DNA from: DATKDP01 sp035546335
GTDB taxonomy: Bacteria; Acidobacteriota; Thermoanaerobaculia; Gp7-AA8
Direction of reading: 5' to 3'
Length of the DNA stretch: 64,000 bases
Assembly (NCBI GenBank): GCA_035546335.1
Contig: DATKDP010000016.1
Location: 62,001 to 126,000 of the forward strand
Shown: positions 25,797-34,700 of the stretch, in pieces
Layout of the letters: each line of letters starts with the position of its first letter
Numbering within the stretch: the stretch's first letter is position 1
Translations under genes and position numbers: made by a program
Notes under the pieces: model-generated
Told to the model about the DNA's origin: nothing
What the model saw: only the letters and a program-made list of their open reading frames with translations
Databases searched by the model: none

Positions 25797-26040
25797 AGGC
25801 TAGCTAGAGGCTAGAGGCTCGAGGCTCGAAGCTAGAGGGCCTCGAACCGCGCGACGCGCATTCGGCCCAGCGGCGCACTCGACAGGCGAACAGCTTCGCG
25901 CGCTCGCGAAGTACCCGAGCGCCGAGCCCCGAGCCCCGAGCCCCGAGCCCCGAGCCCCGAGCCCCGAGCGCCGAGCCCCGAGCCCCGAGCCCCGAGCCCC
26001 GAGCCCCGAGCCTCGAGCCTCGAGCCTCCAGCCTCCAGCA
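25794..26040. repeat. Heptad hairpin element D
   Basis: The left arm (25794-25838) uses ctagagg and ctcgagg units and supplies the TAG stop of the preceding gene. The right arm (about 25915-26040) has about 18 seven-base units, mostly gagcccc, then gcctcga and gcctcca. It ends 3 nt from the TGA of dprA on the other strand. Only the outer parts (ctcgagg/cctcgag) are truly complementary. The core of about 76 bp contains its own cttcgcg/cgcgaag hairpin near 25893-25910. It sits between two convergent stop codons. Confidence 0.9.
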
Positions 26041-26043
26041 CCC

Positions 26044-27141
26044 TCACTTCGCCCTCACATAGCGGGCGCCCGGCAGGGGGCGGAGGAGTCCGAGCAGTTC
26101 GAGCTGGAGGAGGTGGTCTGCAAGGAGGGCGGTGGATGTCTTGAGCCGTTCGGCAGCCTTGTCGATGTGAACCGGCTCGTCGTACGAAAACGCTTCGAGG
26201 GTGGAGGCGAGGAGCGGATCGATCTTCTGGACGCTGTGCCCGGCGGGCGACGCGGGGCGGATTGCGGGGAGCTCCGAGAAGACATCGTCGATCTCGTGGA
26301 GCAGCTTTGCCCCGTACTGGACGAGTCGGTGAGGGCCCTCCGATGCTCGAGAGAAGATGGATCCGGGGACGGCGAAGACCTCCCGTCCCTGTTCCGCGGC
26401 CATGCGAGCCGTGATGAGCGATCCGCTGCGGCTCGTCGCCTCGACGATGATCGTGCCGAGGGAGAGTCCCGAGATGATCCTGTTTCTGATCGGGAAATTG
26501 GGAGCGAGGGGGGGTGTGCCGGGAAGAAACTGGGTGACCAGAGCTCCCCGTTCGGCGATCTCCTCCGCAAGGCGAGCGTGAGTCCGCGGATAGACGACAT
26601 CGAGGCCGGTGCCGAGGACGGCGATCGTGGGTCCACCATGCTCGAGCGCGGCCCGGTGCGCTGCGGCATCGATTCCTCTGGCCATCCCCGAGACGACGAT
26701 GACTCCTGCACTCGTGAGCTGGCGGCTGATTTCTCGCGCGGCGTTGACGCCGTAGGCCGACGCGAGGCGCGATCCGACCACGGCAATCGACGGGCGCGAG
26801 AGCAGAGAGCGATCGCCCCGGATGAAGAGCGCGAAGGGAGGATCGTAGATCTCGCGAAGCAGGGGCGGATAGTCGTCATCGACGAATGTGAGCGCCGATT
26901 GTCGAAGCGCTTCGACGCAACGGGCGGTCTCGGGCAGTTGTAACGGTTCTTTGACACGCCGCGCGTCATGGCGAGGTATGTTGAGAAGCGATGCGAGCAT
27001 GTCGACAGGAGCAGCAGCAGCGGCCGCCGGCGGATCGAAATACTCGAGGAGCAGGTGCGTTCTCTTCGAGGAGAGAAACGGGAGAAGCGACCATCCAATC
27101 AGAAGATCGCGCGACGCGTCGGGAGTCATGTTGCCGCTCAT
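26044..27141 (-). CDS. dprA: DNA processing protein A
   Basis: The protein has 365 residues. DprA loads RecA on incoming single-stranded DNA during natural transformation. The Rossmann-type core is clear: 'AVVGSRLASAYGVNAAREIS', 'VVSGMARGIDAAAHRAAL', 'AVLGTGLDVVYPR', and 'NFPIRNRIISGLSLGTIIVE'. The N-terminus has a SAM-like helical domain and the C-terminus a winged-helix domain ('DEPVHIDKAAERLKTSTALL'). The start is an ATG at 27141 without a strong ribosome binding site; an AT-rich -10-like box lies 51 nt upstream. With a PilT/PilU-like ATPase at 38 kb this is consistent with competence, though com genes are absent here. Confidence 0.95.
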   Translation of the reverse strand: MSGNMTPDASRDLLIGWSLLPFLSSKRTHLLLEYFDPPAAAAAAPVDMLASLLNIPRHDARRVKEPLQLPETARCVEALRQSALTFVDDDYPPLLREIYDPPFALFIRGDRSLLSRPSIAVVGSRLASAYGVNAAREISRQLTSAGVIVVSGMARGIDAAAHRAALEHGGPTIAVLGTGLDVVYPRTHARLAEEIAERGALVTQFLPGTPPLAPNFPIRNRIISGLSLGTIIVEATSRSGSLITARMAAEQGREVFAVPGSIFSRASEGPHRLVQYGAKLLHEIDDVFSELPAIRPASPAGHSVQKIDPLLASTLEAFSYDEPVHIDKAAERLKTSTALLADHLLQLELLGLLRPLPGARYVRAK

Positions 27142-27192
27142 CTCGCGAGAGACGGAGAGCAGGCGCGCGGTTGTGTGGAAACCTCGCCGGTC

Positions 27193-27200
27193 ATTATAAT
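27193..27200. promoter_or_regulatory. Divergent -10 boxes (TATAAT on both strands)
   Basis: The octamer attataat reads TATAAT on the plus strand (27195-27200) and on the minus strand (27193-27198). It lies between dprA and the TPR lipoprotein gene. For the plus direction a TTGTGT (27171-27176) sits 18 bp upstream. This is the most AT-rich patch of the spacer. Confidence 0.5.
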
Positions 27201-27310
27201 CGAGGCCGGTCGAGATTCACAGCGTCGCGAGGCTCCTCGATTCTCCGCCCATGGGTAAGCTCCTTGCAGCGGCGTCGGCTCGCAATCGCTCCGGGAAGGA
27301 GAGGTGACTG

Positions 27311-27808
27311 ATGAGACGGAGGACGTTCGCGTTGCTGGTGTGTCCGGTTCTTTCGTTGACGCTGGCCACCTCCTGCAAGAGTCATCAGGATCTCACCACG
27401 GCCTCCTCGCAGATCTCGTTCGGAGTGCGGGCGGCGAAGATGAATCTCTGGCGCGAGGCGAGGTTCCGATTCGAGCGCGCCGTCGAGCTCGACCCGAGCA
27501 ACGCCATGGCCAGAAACGACCTTGCCGTCGCCTACGAGGGGTCTGGAGACTTCGAGAAGGCTCGCGAAGAGTATCTGGCTGCACTGCAGCTCGATCGCTC
27601 GAATCCGTATATCCAGAAGAACTACAGCCGGTTCATGGAGTTCTACACGCGGAACCGGCGGCGGGAAGAGAGCATTGTGAAAACCGAGGCGTCTCGTGTC
27701 GACGCGCCACAGGGGGAGGCGTCCGCGGTCACTGCTGCACCTCCTGGCGAGCCGCCGCCCGATGAAACCGACGATCCAGTGAGTCCCGAGAATGGAGATG
27801 AGCGATGA
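27311..27808 (+). CDS. TPR-repeat lipoprotein
   Basis: The protein has 165 residues. A lipoprotein signal 'FALLVCPVLSLTLATSC' gives Cys22 as lipidation site. Two TPR-like units follow ('SFGVRAAKMNLWREARFRFE', 'AMARNDLAVAYEGSGDFEKA'), then a proline- and acid-rich tail. A strong GGAAGGAGAGG ribosome binding site precedes the ATG. Its stop overlaps the next gene (ATGA), so it is translationally coupled with the secreted protein and the large outer-membrane protease-barrel downstream. Such lipoproteins usually act as scaffolds of envelope complexes; the partner is likely encoded in this cassette. Confidence 0.82.
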   Translation: MRRRTFALLVCPVLSLTLATSCKSHQDLTTASSQISFGVRAAKMNLWREARFRFERAVELDPSNAMARNDLAVAYEGSGDFEKAREEYLAALQLDRSNPYIQKNYSRFMEFYTRNRRREESIVKTEASRVDAPQGEASAVTAAPPGEPPPDETDDPVSPENGDER

Positions 27809-28491
27809 GATGGACCCTGGTATCGCTGCTCCTTCTGTCTCCGTTCGCGCTGAACGGCGGAGTCATCGAAGTCACGCTCAAGCTGCCGCTCAAGCCGAAG
27901 CTGGCGATCACCGGCGCCGAGAAGATCGGGGTCGCCCCGTTCATCGTGGTTGCAGAGGACGGCGATACCCGGCGCGACCGGTCGGCCAAAGTGGATCTGC
28001 AGACGGAATTCTCTCGTTTCCTGCGCAAGCAGCTGGCGAAAGAGACGAAGCTCAAGGTGGAGAACGTCGAAGCCGGACGCCCTCCGACGAGCGATTTCAA
28101 GGAGCTGTCCGCGAATCGCGATCATTGGAGAGATCTGGCCCGGCGAAGCGGGTCGGACTACATCGTTTCCGGGGTGATCGACTTTCACATCGAGGACAAG
28201 GCCGGATACAGGACTGAAGAATACGTCTCACCGATCGACGGCCGGACGTATTTCAGGCAGGTGCTGATCGAAAGCACCGGGTTCGTCTTCGACATCGTCT
28301 TCGCGGTGTTCGACGGTGAGACGGGCGAGAAGCTGATGGAAGAGAATTTCCGTGATTTCAAAGAGTTCGATCAGCGCAACTACGATGAGATTCTCGGCCT
28401 CTTCGAGAATCTGAGGTCGCTCGAATCACAGCTGCTCGGGCTGTTCGTCGCCCGGGAAACGTCGGCTACCCGGTATCTGTTCACGAATTGA
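27805..28491 (+). CDS. Secreted protein with a CsgG/TolB-N/FlgO-like fold pattern
   Basis: The protein has 228 residues. A short signal peptide ('TLVSLLLLSPFALNGG') is followed by 'EKIGVAPFIVVAED', a long helix ('LQTEFSRFLRKQLAKETKLK') and 'RSGSDYIVSGVIDFHIEDKA'. This order, a beta-strand ending in APF, a helix, then DYI-x-G-x-I, is characteristic of the CsgG/TolB-N/GNA1162-like superfamily of periplasmic and outer-membrane proteins; I infer the fold and did not verify it. It overlaps the TPR lipoprotein by 4 bp. Function unknown, probably in the same envelope process as its neighbours. Confidence 0.75.
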   Translation: MRWTLVSLLLLSPFALNGGVIEVTLKLPLKPKLAITGAEKIGVAPFIVVAEDGDTRRDRSAKVDLQTEFSRFLRKQLAKETKLKVENVEAGRPPTSDFKELSANRDHWRDLARRSGSDYIVSGVIDFHIEDKAGYRTEEYVSPIDGRTYFRQVLIESTGFVFDIVFAVFDGETGEKLMEENFRDFKEFDQRNYDEILGLFENLRSLESQLLGLFVARETSATRYLFTN

Positions 28492-28576
28492 GCAGGGCGG
28501 AACGCCCGTGGTCCCATCTCCGGCGGAACGTCGGGGCGCGCGCGAAGTACCGCCGCGGAGTGAAATGGAGGAACGT

Positions 28577-31513
28577 GTGAAGCGATCGATCACCCTCTGG
28601 ACGTTGTTCGCTACGCTGATGCTCTCCGCCTCGCCGGCCTACCCCTTCGGCAAGAACAAGATCGTATACGACCGTTTCGAGTGGAAGATCTACCACTCGA
28701 CTCACTTCGACGTTTATTTTTACGAGACCGAGAGAGACTCGCTTCAGAAGGTCGTCAATTTCGCCGAGAGCGCCTACGACGAGCTGTCGCGCAAGTTCAA
28801 CTTTCAGATCTCGAAGCGAATCCCGCTCATCTACTACGCGACGCATTCCGCCTTCGAGCAGACGAACGTCATTCTGAACTTCATACCCGAAGGCGTCGGA
28901 GCCTTCGCCACGCCGGTACGCAACCGGATGGTGCTCCCCATCGACATGCCGGACGAGGACCTTCTCAGTCTGATCAAGCACGAGCTGACGCACATCTTCC
29001 AGTACGAGATTCTCTTTCAGGGACGCTTTGGTCAGGAGCTCAGAATTGCGCCTCCGACCTGGCTGATGGAAGGGATGGCCTCGTTCATGGCCGAGGACGA
29101 GAGCAGCCGTGATCGAATGGTCCTTCGCGACGCGGTGGTCAATGACAACATTCCGCCCATCGATCGGAATGTCCAGGGCTTCTTCGCCTATCGCTTCGGG
29201 CACGCGGTGTTCCAGTACATGCTGACCCGTTACGGCTGGGACGGAGTGCGCGATTTCATCTACGAATATCGCAACACGCTAGGAAGCTCGATTGCCAAAC
29301 CGCTCAAGCGAGCCTTCGACCTCACACCCGAAGAATTCAATACGCAATTCCGCACCTGGCTGCGCCGCCAATACCTTCCGGTGCTCGTCACCAAGGGGGA
29401 GCCCACCGAGTACGGGCGGCCCTTCACGGTCAAGGAAGACGTTCGAAGCCAGGAGATGATGCCCGCTCCGGCACCTTCGGGCGATCTGATGGTCGCGTTG
29501 ACGACCTACAAGGAAGACGTCGATGTGGTTCTCTTCAACATTCCGAAGAGGGAAATGTTTCGGAATCTCACGCGCGGGCTTCCCGAGCGATACGAGTACA
29601 TCATCTCGCAATGGCTGACGACGGGCCCGGTCATGGGGCGCGATGTCGCATTTGCGCCCAACGGAGATCAGGTTGCGGTGTTCGTCAAGAGGGAACGAGG
29701 GCGGAACCTGATGCTGCTCAACGCCCTCACCGGTCGGATCGAGAAGCTGATTCCGATGGAAGGAGTCGAACAGCAGCTCAACCCCGCCTATTCACCCGAT
29801 GGGACGAAAATCGCTTTCCACGCCTTCAGGGGGAATCAGGCCGACATCTTCATCTACGATCTTTCGAGTGGTGAGATCACGAACATCACCGATGACGCCT
29901 TCTACGATGCCGCCCCCGTCTACTCTCCCGACGGTCGCTCTCTGGTCTACTCCTCGGTGGTGGACGGCTATGCGAAGCTGTTCCGTCTCGATGTCGGGAA
30001 TCCATCAGCCCGCTATCAGCTGACGACGGGACCGTCGAATGATTCCGACGCCTACTTCTCGCCGGACGGAACGCGTGTGTTCTTCACCTCCGACCGCCAG
30101 ACGAGCCGCTGGACGGCCGAGGCGGCCAAGCTGTTCGAGATGGCGGAAGGACGAATCGGAGGCGAGGAGAGGTCCGAGCCCCCTGATCCGGCGAACTTCG
30201 CCGCCTACAACATCTACTCACTCGATCTCCGTTCCGGCGATGTCCTTCAGTACACCGACGTGGTCGGTGGCTGCTTCACTCCGGTGGTTTTCATCGGCGC
30301 CGAGAACAAGGAGCAGCTCGTTTTTTCCTCCTACTACAAGGGCCGTTGGAGGCTCTACACGACGACGACCGACAAACAGCTTTTCGAAGCGGAGACCACG
30401 GTGCTCCCGTCCGAGCCGATGCTCGCCGGCGAGCGGACACCGTTCCTGCCGCCTGTGGAGGTCGCCATCGATCCCGAAAAGATCGAGAAGTACCGCAGCT
30501 TGCGCCTCTTCGTCGACGACGTCCAGGTCAACGCCGGTGTCACCTCGGATCAGACATTCGTCTCGCGCTCAGTGATCTTCACCAGCGACATGCTGGGCGA
30601 TCGCCGATTCATCGCCGCTCTCGACAGCGTTTCGACCTTCTCGAACTTCGATCTTCTCTATCTCGATCTCCGCAGGCGGCTGAACTGGGGCGTCCGGCTC
30701 TTCGACGATCGGACCTTCTTCATCGAACAGGACCAGCAGTCCGGTCAGCTCGACCAGCGCCTCCTCTATCACCAGACGGCCGCGCTCGGAATCCTCAGCT
30801 ATCCGTTCGATCGATACCATCGAATCGATCTCGGCGCTGGCTACATGGTTCGCGAGTTCAACTTCCCGTTTCTCGATGAGGCTGGCGAGCTCGCCTTCAT
30901 CGGACGAAAGGACGACTTCCCGCTCGCCAGCGCAACCTTCAGCGGCGACAGCGCCCGCTTCAAGGAGTTCGGTCCGATCGATGGCCGGCGCTATCAGTTG
31001 ACCTCCACCTATGCTCCCGATCTCGACGGCGGCGGGACGCTGACTTCGGACTTCGTTCTCGATTTCCGCCAGTACATGCAGCTCACGTCACGATCGCTGC
31101 TGGCGGCTCGAATCTTCGCCGGCTACTCGGACGGGAACTTTCCGAACTTTTACTACTTCGGCGGCCTGAACACCCTTCGCGGCTTTGACTTCCGAACATT
31201 CGCCGGCAGCAGGGCGTTCTATGGAAACTTCGAGATCCGTTTTCCGCTGGTCGATGTGATCGCAACTCCGATCATCGTCTTCTCTCAGATCCGCGGATCG
31301 CTCTTCTTCGATGTCGGAGGCGCGTTCTTCGACGGGCAGAATTTCACCTTCATGCGCGACGGCAGGCTGCACGACGCAAAGGGCTCCGTAGGCTACGGCG
31401 TATCGCTCAATCTGTTCGGCCTCGAGCTGCATTGGGATTTCGCCAAGAGAACGGATCTCAAGGACATCGAGAGCGGTACGCGGACGAGTTTCTGGATCGG
31501 GCAGACCTTCTGA
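28577..31513 (+). CDS. Fusion of gluzincin-type metalloprotease, PD40 beta-propeller and outer-membrane beta-barrel
   Basis: The protein has 978 residues. I chose the GTG at 28577 because GGAGG lies 5 nt upstream and it gives a compact signal peptide ('LWTLFATLMLSASPAYPFG'); an ATG four codons earlier overlaps that motif. The protease domain has 'LIKHELTHIFQYE' (zinc ligands His135, His139) and 'TWLMEGMASFMAED' (Glu165), the HExxH...E layout of peptidase_MA/M1-like enzymes. PD40 repeats fill the middle ('AYSPDGTKIAFHAF', 'VYSPDGRSLVYSS', 'YFSPDGTRVFFTSD'). The last 300 residues look like an Omp85/surface-antigen barrel, with 'YFGGLNTLRGFDFRTF' and a terminal Phe. This suggests an outer-membrane anchored protease or chaperone. 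Confidence 0.9.
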   Translation: MKRSITLWTLFATLMLSASPAYPFGKNKIVYDRFEWKIYHSTHFDVYFYETERDSLQKVVNFAESAYDELSRKFNFQISKRIPLIYYATHSAFEQTNVILNFIPEGVGAFATPVRNRMVLPIDMPDEDLLSLIKHELTHIFQYEILFQGRFGQELRIAPPTWLMEGMASFMAEDESSRDRMVLRDAVVNDNIPPIDRNVQGFFAYRFGHAVFQYMLTRYGWDGVRDFIYEYRNTLGSSIAKPLKRAFDLTPEEFNTQFRTWLRRQYLPVLVTKGEPTEYGRPFTVKEDVRSQEMMPAPAPSGDLMVALTTYKEDVDVVLFNIPKREMFRNLTRGLPERYEYIISQWLTTGPVMGRDVAFAPNGDQVAVFVKRERGRNLMLLNALTGRIEKLIPMEGVEQQLNPAYSPDGTKIAFHAFRGNQADIFIYDLSSGEITNITDDAFYDAAPVYSPDGRSLVYSSVVDGYAKLFRLDVGNPSARYQLTTGPSNDSDAYFSPDGTRVFFTSDRQTSRWTAEAAKLFEMAEGRIGGEERSEPPDPANFAAYNIYSLDLRSGDVLQYTDVVGGCFTPVVFIGAENKEQLVFSSYYKGRWRLYTTTTDKQLFEAETTVLPSEPMLAGERTPFLPPVEVAIDPEKIEKYRSLRLFVDDVQVNAGVTSDQTFVSRSVIFTSDMLGDRRFIAALDSVSTFSNFDLLYLDLRRRLNWGVRLFDDRTFFIEQDQQSGQLDQRLLYHQTAALGILSYPFDRYHRIDLGAGYMVREFNFPFLDEAGELAFIGRKDDFPLASATFSGDSARFKEFGPIDGRRYQLTSTYAPDLDGGGTLTSDFVLDFRQYMQLTSRSLLAARIFAGYSDGNFPNFYYFGGLNTLRGFDFRTFAGSRAFYGNFEIRFPLVDVIATPIIVFSQIRGSLFFDVGGAFFDGQNFTFMRDGRLHDAKGSVGYGVSLNLFGLELHWDFAKRTDLKDIESGTRTSFWIGQTF

Positions 31514-31516
31514 TCC

Positions 31517-32707
31517 TCAACCTGTCGCGGCGTCGAGGCCGTTTCGCCGGGCGCTCGGCTGGCCGGCTCTGCGAAGGGCCAGGCTTTCCAGCAATGCTCG
31601 CTCGATATGGTCGTCCGCGGCCTCCGGCTCGGACGCCACCGCCTGAATTTCGCTCTCCTCCTCGCGCGGGGTCAGTCTGCGATCGGCGATGGTTTCCCGC
31701 AGAAAGCGGAGCAGCGCGAGCTCCTCGGCGGAGTGTCGCCGCTTTGCCACGGGAGCGCCCTTGCGGCGGCGCGCGCTGTGGAAGGGTTTGCCGGAGAGGT
31801 ACTCTTCGATCAGGCGCGGGCAGATGTAGGAGGCGCGGCAGACGGCGGTCGTGTTCCCCAGCTGTTCCGCGGTGGCCTCGATCGCTTTTCTGATCCTCTG
31901 TTTGCGCTCTTTCTTCGTGGGGGCCTGACCCTGCATGCCGAGGGCGATCGAGCAGATGAGAGTTCCGGCCCAGGTTCTGAAGTCCTTTGCCGTGAACGTC
32001 TCTCCGATGACGCTCTGAATGTAGCCGTTGACATGCCGGTCGTTCACGCGGCAGATTCGGTTTCCTTGAACGAATCTGAACAGCTGTTCTCCCCTGGTCT
32101 GCTGGAGATCGCGGACCAGGCGAGCGATGTCGGCGTCCACCAGCATTCGCCTCTGGTTCTTCCTCCACTTGCCGACGAAGTCGAATCGCACCTCAGAGGA
32201 TCTGACGGTGACGTGATCGGAGCGGATCGTCGTCAGGCCATATGTCCGCTCCAGGCGGGCGCTCCTGTCGTTTCCGATGCGGAAAAAGGCCTGATCGATC
32301 AGCCGGACGATCGCAGCGATCACCCGATCTCTATCGAGGCTCGTCTTGCGGAGATCGGCTGCAACCCGCTTCCGCAACAGGGGAAGTGATTCACCGAACT
32401 CCACGACCCGCCGGAATTTTTCCTCTTCGCGGCGCTTCCTGAATGAGGTGTGATAGAGGTATTGAGTCCGTCCCTTCTTGTCGATTCCGATCGCCTGGAG
32501 GGGTGCGGAGTCACTCGGTGCGATGCGCACCTCGTTCCATGCAGGAGGGATGCGGAGCCGTGCGATGCGGGAAAGGGTCTTCTCTCCGGTGATCTCCTTC
32601 CCTGCCTCTGTGAAATAGTGGAAGCGTTCTTGTTTCGTCCCCGTCCGGCGCAACCCCTGCCGGACGAGGATGGTACGGCGCCGCACGCGCTGATGCCCCT
32701 TCCCCAT
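31517..32707 (-). CDS. DNA topoisomerase IB
   Basis: The protein has 396 residues and belongs to the bacterial (poxvirus-like) type IB topoisomerases, which relax supercoils through a 3'-phosphotyrosyl intermediate. Catalytic elements are visible: 'ERTYGLTTIR' (Arg), 'FVGKWRKNQ' with Lys180, 'DFRTWAGTL' with Arg244, and 'CRASYICPRLIEEYLSG' with Tyr294 as nucleophile. The N-terminus has 'RIPPAWNEVRIAP', typical of the family. A basic, partly disordered C-terminus extends beyond the usual end. The ATG is preceded by AGAAGGAG. It converges with the barrel-fusion gene, with only 3 nt between stop codons. Confidence 0.95.
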   Translation of the reverse strand: MGKGHQRVRRRTILVRQGLRRTGTKQERFHYFTEAGKEITGEKTLSRIARLRIPPAWNEVRIAPSDSAPLQAIGIDKKGRTQYLYHTSFRKRREEEKFRRVVEFGESLPLLRKRVAADLRKTSLDRDRVIAAIVRLIDQAFFRIGNDRSARLERTYGLTTIRSDHVTVRSSEVRFDFVGKWRKNQRRMLVDADIARLVRDLQQTRGEQLFRFVQGNRICRVNDRHVNGYIQSVIGETFTAKDFRTWAGTLICSIALGMQGQAPTKKERKQRIRKAIEATAEQLGNTTAVCRASYICPRLIEEYLSGKPFHSARRRKGAPVAKRRHSAEELALLRFLRETIADRRLTPREEESEIQAVASEPEAADDHIERALLESLALRRAGQPSARRNGLDAATG

Positions 32708-32804
32708 TCTTCGCTCCTTCTGCGAGAATGACGCCAGCGCTCTCGATGCGCACGGCCGTGACCGTCTGGCAATTTCCCAACCTGCAGCGCATCACGAAGC
32801 TCCG

Positions 32805-34640
32805 ATGCTTCTCGACTGGCTCACAGCACCGCTCGTCCCGCTGACCGACCGGCAGAAGAGGGGGCTGCTTGGCGCAACCATGGTCGTCATCGCAACGCGA
32901 TGGTGGGCTCTTTCGGCGTCACTGTGGGACTGGGACGAGGTGTTGTTCGCGGCGGCGATGCGCGATTACGACGTGACGGCTCATCGTCCGCATCCTCCCG
33001 GGTTTCCCCTCTTCATCCTTCTCGCGAAGCTGATCCGCCCGCTGGTCGAATCGGAATTTCACGCTCTTCGGATGATCAGCTTCGTCGCTTCGGCGGTGCT
33101 TTTCCCTGCGCTTTTCGCTCTCGGCCGTCAGCTTCGGATGCCCTACGCACCGGCGATTTTCGGAGCGGCCCTGACGAGCTTCGTTCCGACTGTGTGGGTC
33201 TATGGTGGTACGGCGTTCAGCGATGTTCCCTCGCTGGTTCTCGTCGTCACCGCCGTCTGCCTCCTTCTTCGCGGATGTCGCAGCAGTCCCGCGTTCCTCG
33301 CAGGAGCTCTCGTGCTCGGCATCGCCGCCGGATTCCGGCCGCAGAGCCTGCTGATCGGCCTCGTACCATCGCTTCTCGCAGCCTGGTTTGCATTGAAAAG
33401 GAGAGAGTGGATCGTTCCGTTCGGCGCGCTTCTTCTCGTCGCGGGCATCAGCGCCGGGAGCTACGCCGGGGCGGCAAGGGCCACGGGATCATGGAGCGCC
33501 TACTCCAACGCAGTTCGCAGCCATCAGCAGTACATTGCCAAGGTCGATTCGTTTCGCAACTCCGAGAGGCCTCCGCTGCACAAGCTCGTCGACGATTTCT
33601 TCGTCCGATCGTATCGCGCCACGTTCGTGAACTATGTCCTCTCATTTCTGGTGCTCGTTTCGGTTGCCGCGGCGCTGGCGACGAGGGATGCACGAATGAT
33701 GTTGCTCGTCGCCTGTTTCGGCCCGTTCGCCCTGGCCGCCTGGCTTCTGCTGGATCATCTCAGCGTGAGCCGTTTTGCCATCGGCTACATGCCGATGCTG
33801 ACGCTCCTTTCCGCCGACGGAGCATGGCGATTTGCAGGAGCTCTCGAGCACAGGCTTGCCTGGTCGCGCGATCGGGCCATGGCGATCATCGGCGCTGGAA
33901 TTGTGGTTGCGCTCGTTGCCCACGCAGTTCCAGCGATCCGTGTCGTTCGCGGCTCGGCGTCGCCGCCGGCGGCGGCGCTCGACTGGATCGAGAAGAATCT
34001 CGACCCGGCGCGGGCGAGGATCTTCGTCACAGGAGGAATGATCCCCTTCGCCGAACACGGCCTTCGCGGCTATCGGCTGGAGATCGTCGAAGATGATCGC
34101 GCAATACCGATGGAAAGCCGGAGCGACGGAAGCGCCTATCTTCTGGCGGAGGGAGCTCACGAGACAGCGCTCAACTTCCATCGCCGCCGCAACGGAGCTC
34201 TCTGGAACATCGTGCGCCATCGCTACTTCGAAGTGTCCCTGATGCCTCTCGTCTCCGCGGCCCGCTTCGGCGAAGGGTGGCATGAATCGGAGAATCACGA
34301 GCTGAGTGTATGGCGGTGGATGGGGCGTCGTTCGGTCACCGAGCTGCCTCCTCTCGAGGGACGAGGGGAGCTGACACTAACGTTCGAGGCCCCGCTCGAT
34401 TCACTCGATGGTGCACCGACGATCACCGTGGCGATGAACGGCACCATTCTGGATGCCTTTCGCCTGACCGAGGGATCGGCGACGAAACGATACGTCGTCG
34501 CGTCGCCCCGTACGGATGGAGTGAACACTCTGACCATCGAGACCGATCGCGTCGTCAACCCGTTGCGCCAGGGACTCGCTGCCGATGCCCGCGATCTCGG
34601 ACTCAAGCTGATCGCACTTTCGTGGGGACCGGCGGACTAG
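32805..34640 (+). CDS. GT-C-type membrane glycosyltransferase-like protein
   Basis: The protein has 611 residues. The first 400 residues form about ten hydrophobic helices. The first large loop carries an acidic motif ('LWDWDEVLFAAAM') followed by 'HRPHPPGFPLFI', as in PMT/ArnT-like GT-C enzymes where the Asp/Glu pair is catalytic. A soluble C-terminal domain of about 200 residues follows, with a beta-sandwich-like end ('RGELTLTFEAPLDSLDGAP'). It probably transfers a polyprenyl-linked sugar to an envelope acceptor; donor and acceptor are unknown. No other glycan genes flank it. Its ATG lies divergent from topoisomerase IB, with less than 100 bp between starts. Confidence 0.78.
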   Translation: MLLDWLTAPLVPLTDRQKRGLLGATMVVIATRWWALSASLWDWDEVLFAAAMRDYDVTAHRPHPPGFPLFILLAKLIRPLVESEFHALRMISFVASAVLFPALFALGRQLRMPYAPAIFGAALTSFVPTVWVYGGTAFSDVPSLVLVVTAVCLLLRGCRSSPAFLAGALVLGIAAGFRPQSLLIGLVPSLLAAWFALKRREWIVPFGALLLVAGISAGSYAGAARATGSWSAYSNAVRSHQQYIAKVDSFRNSERPPLHKLVDDFFVRSYRATFVNYVLSFLVLVSVAAALATRDARMMLLVACFGPFALAAWLLLDHLSVSRFAIGYMPMLTLLSADGAWRFAGALEHRLAWSRDRAMAIIGAGIVVALVAHAVPAIRVVRGSASPPAAALDWIEKNLDPARARIFVTGGMIPFAEHGLRGYRLEIVEDDRAIPMESRSDGSAYLLAEGAHETALNFHRRRNGALWNIVRHRYFEVSLMPLVSAARFGEGWHESENHELSVWRWMGRRSVTELPPLEGRGELTLTFEAPLDSLDGAPTITVAMNGTILDAFRLTEGSATKRYVVASPRTDGVNTLTIETDRVVNPLRQGLAADARDLGLKLIALSWGPAD

Positions 34641-34700
34641 CGCCGCGCGCTGTGAAAAGGCTCGGGATGACATCGAGGCTCGTGCTGACCGGGGAACGCC

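Noticed and set aside
25832..26047. A minus-strand frame with a GLGARGS repeat
   Set aside because: It is the translation of the gagcccc heptads of element D; 7-bp units read as a 7-residue peptide repeat and not as a protein.
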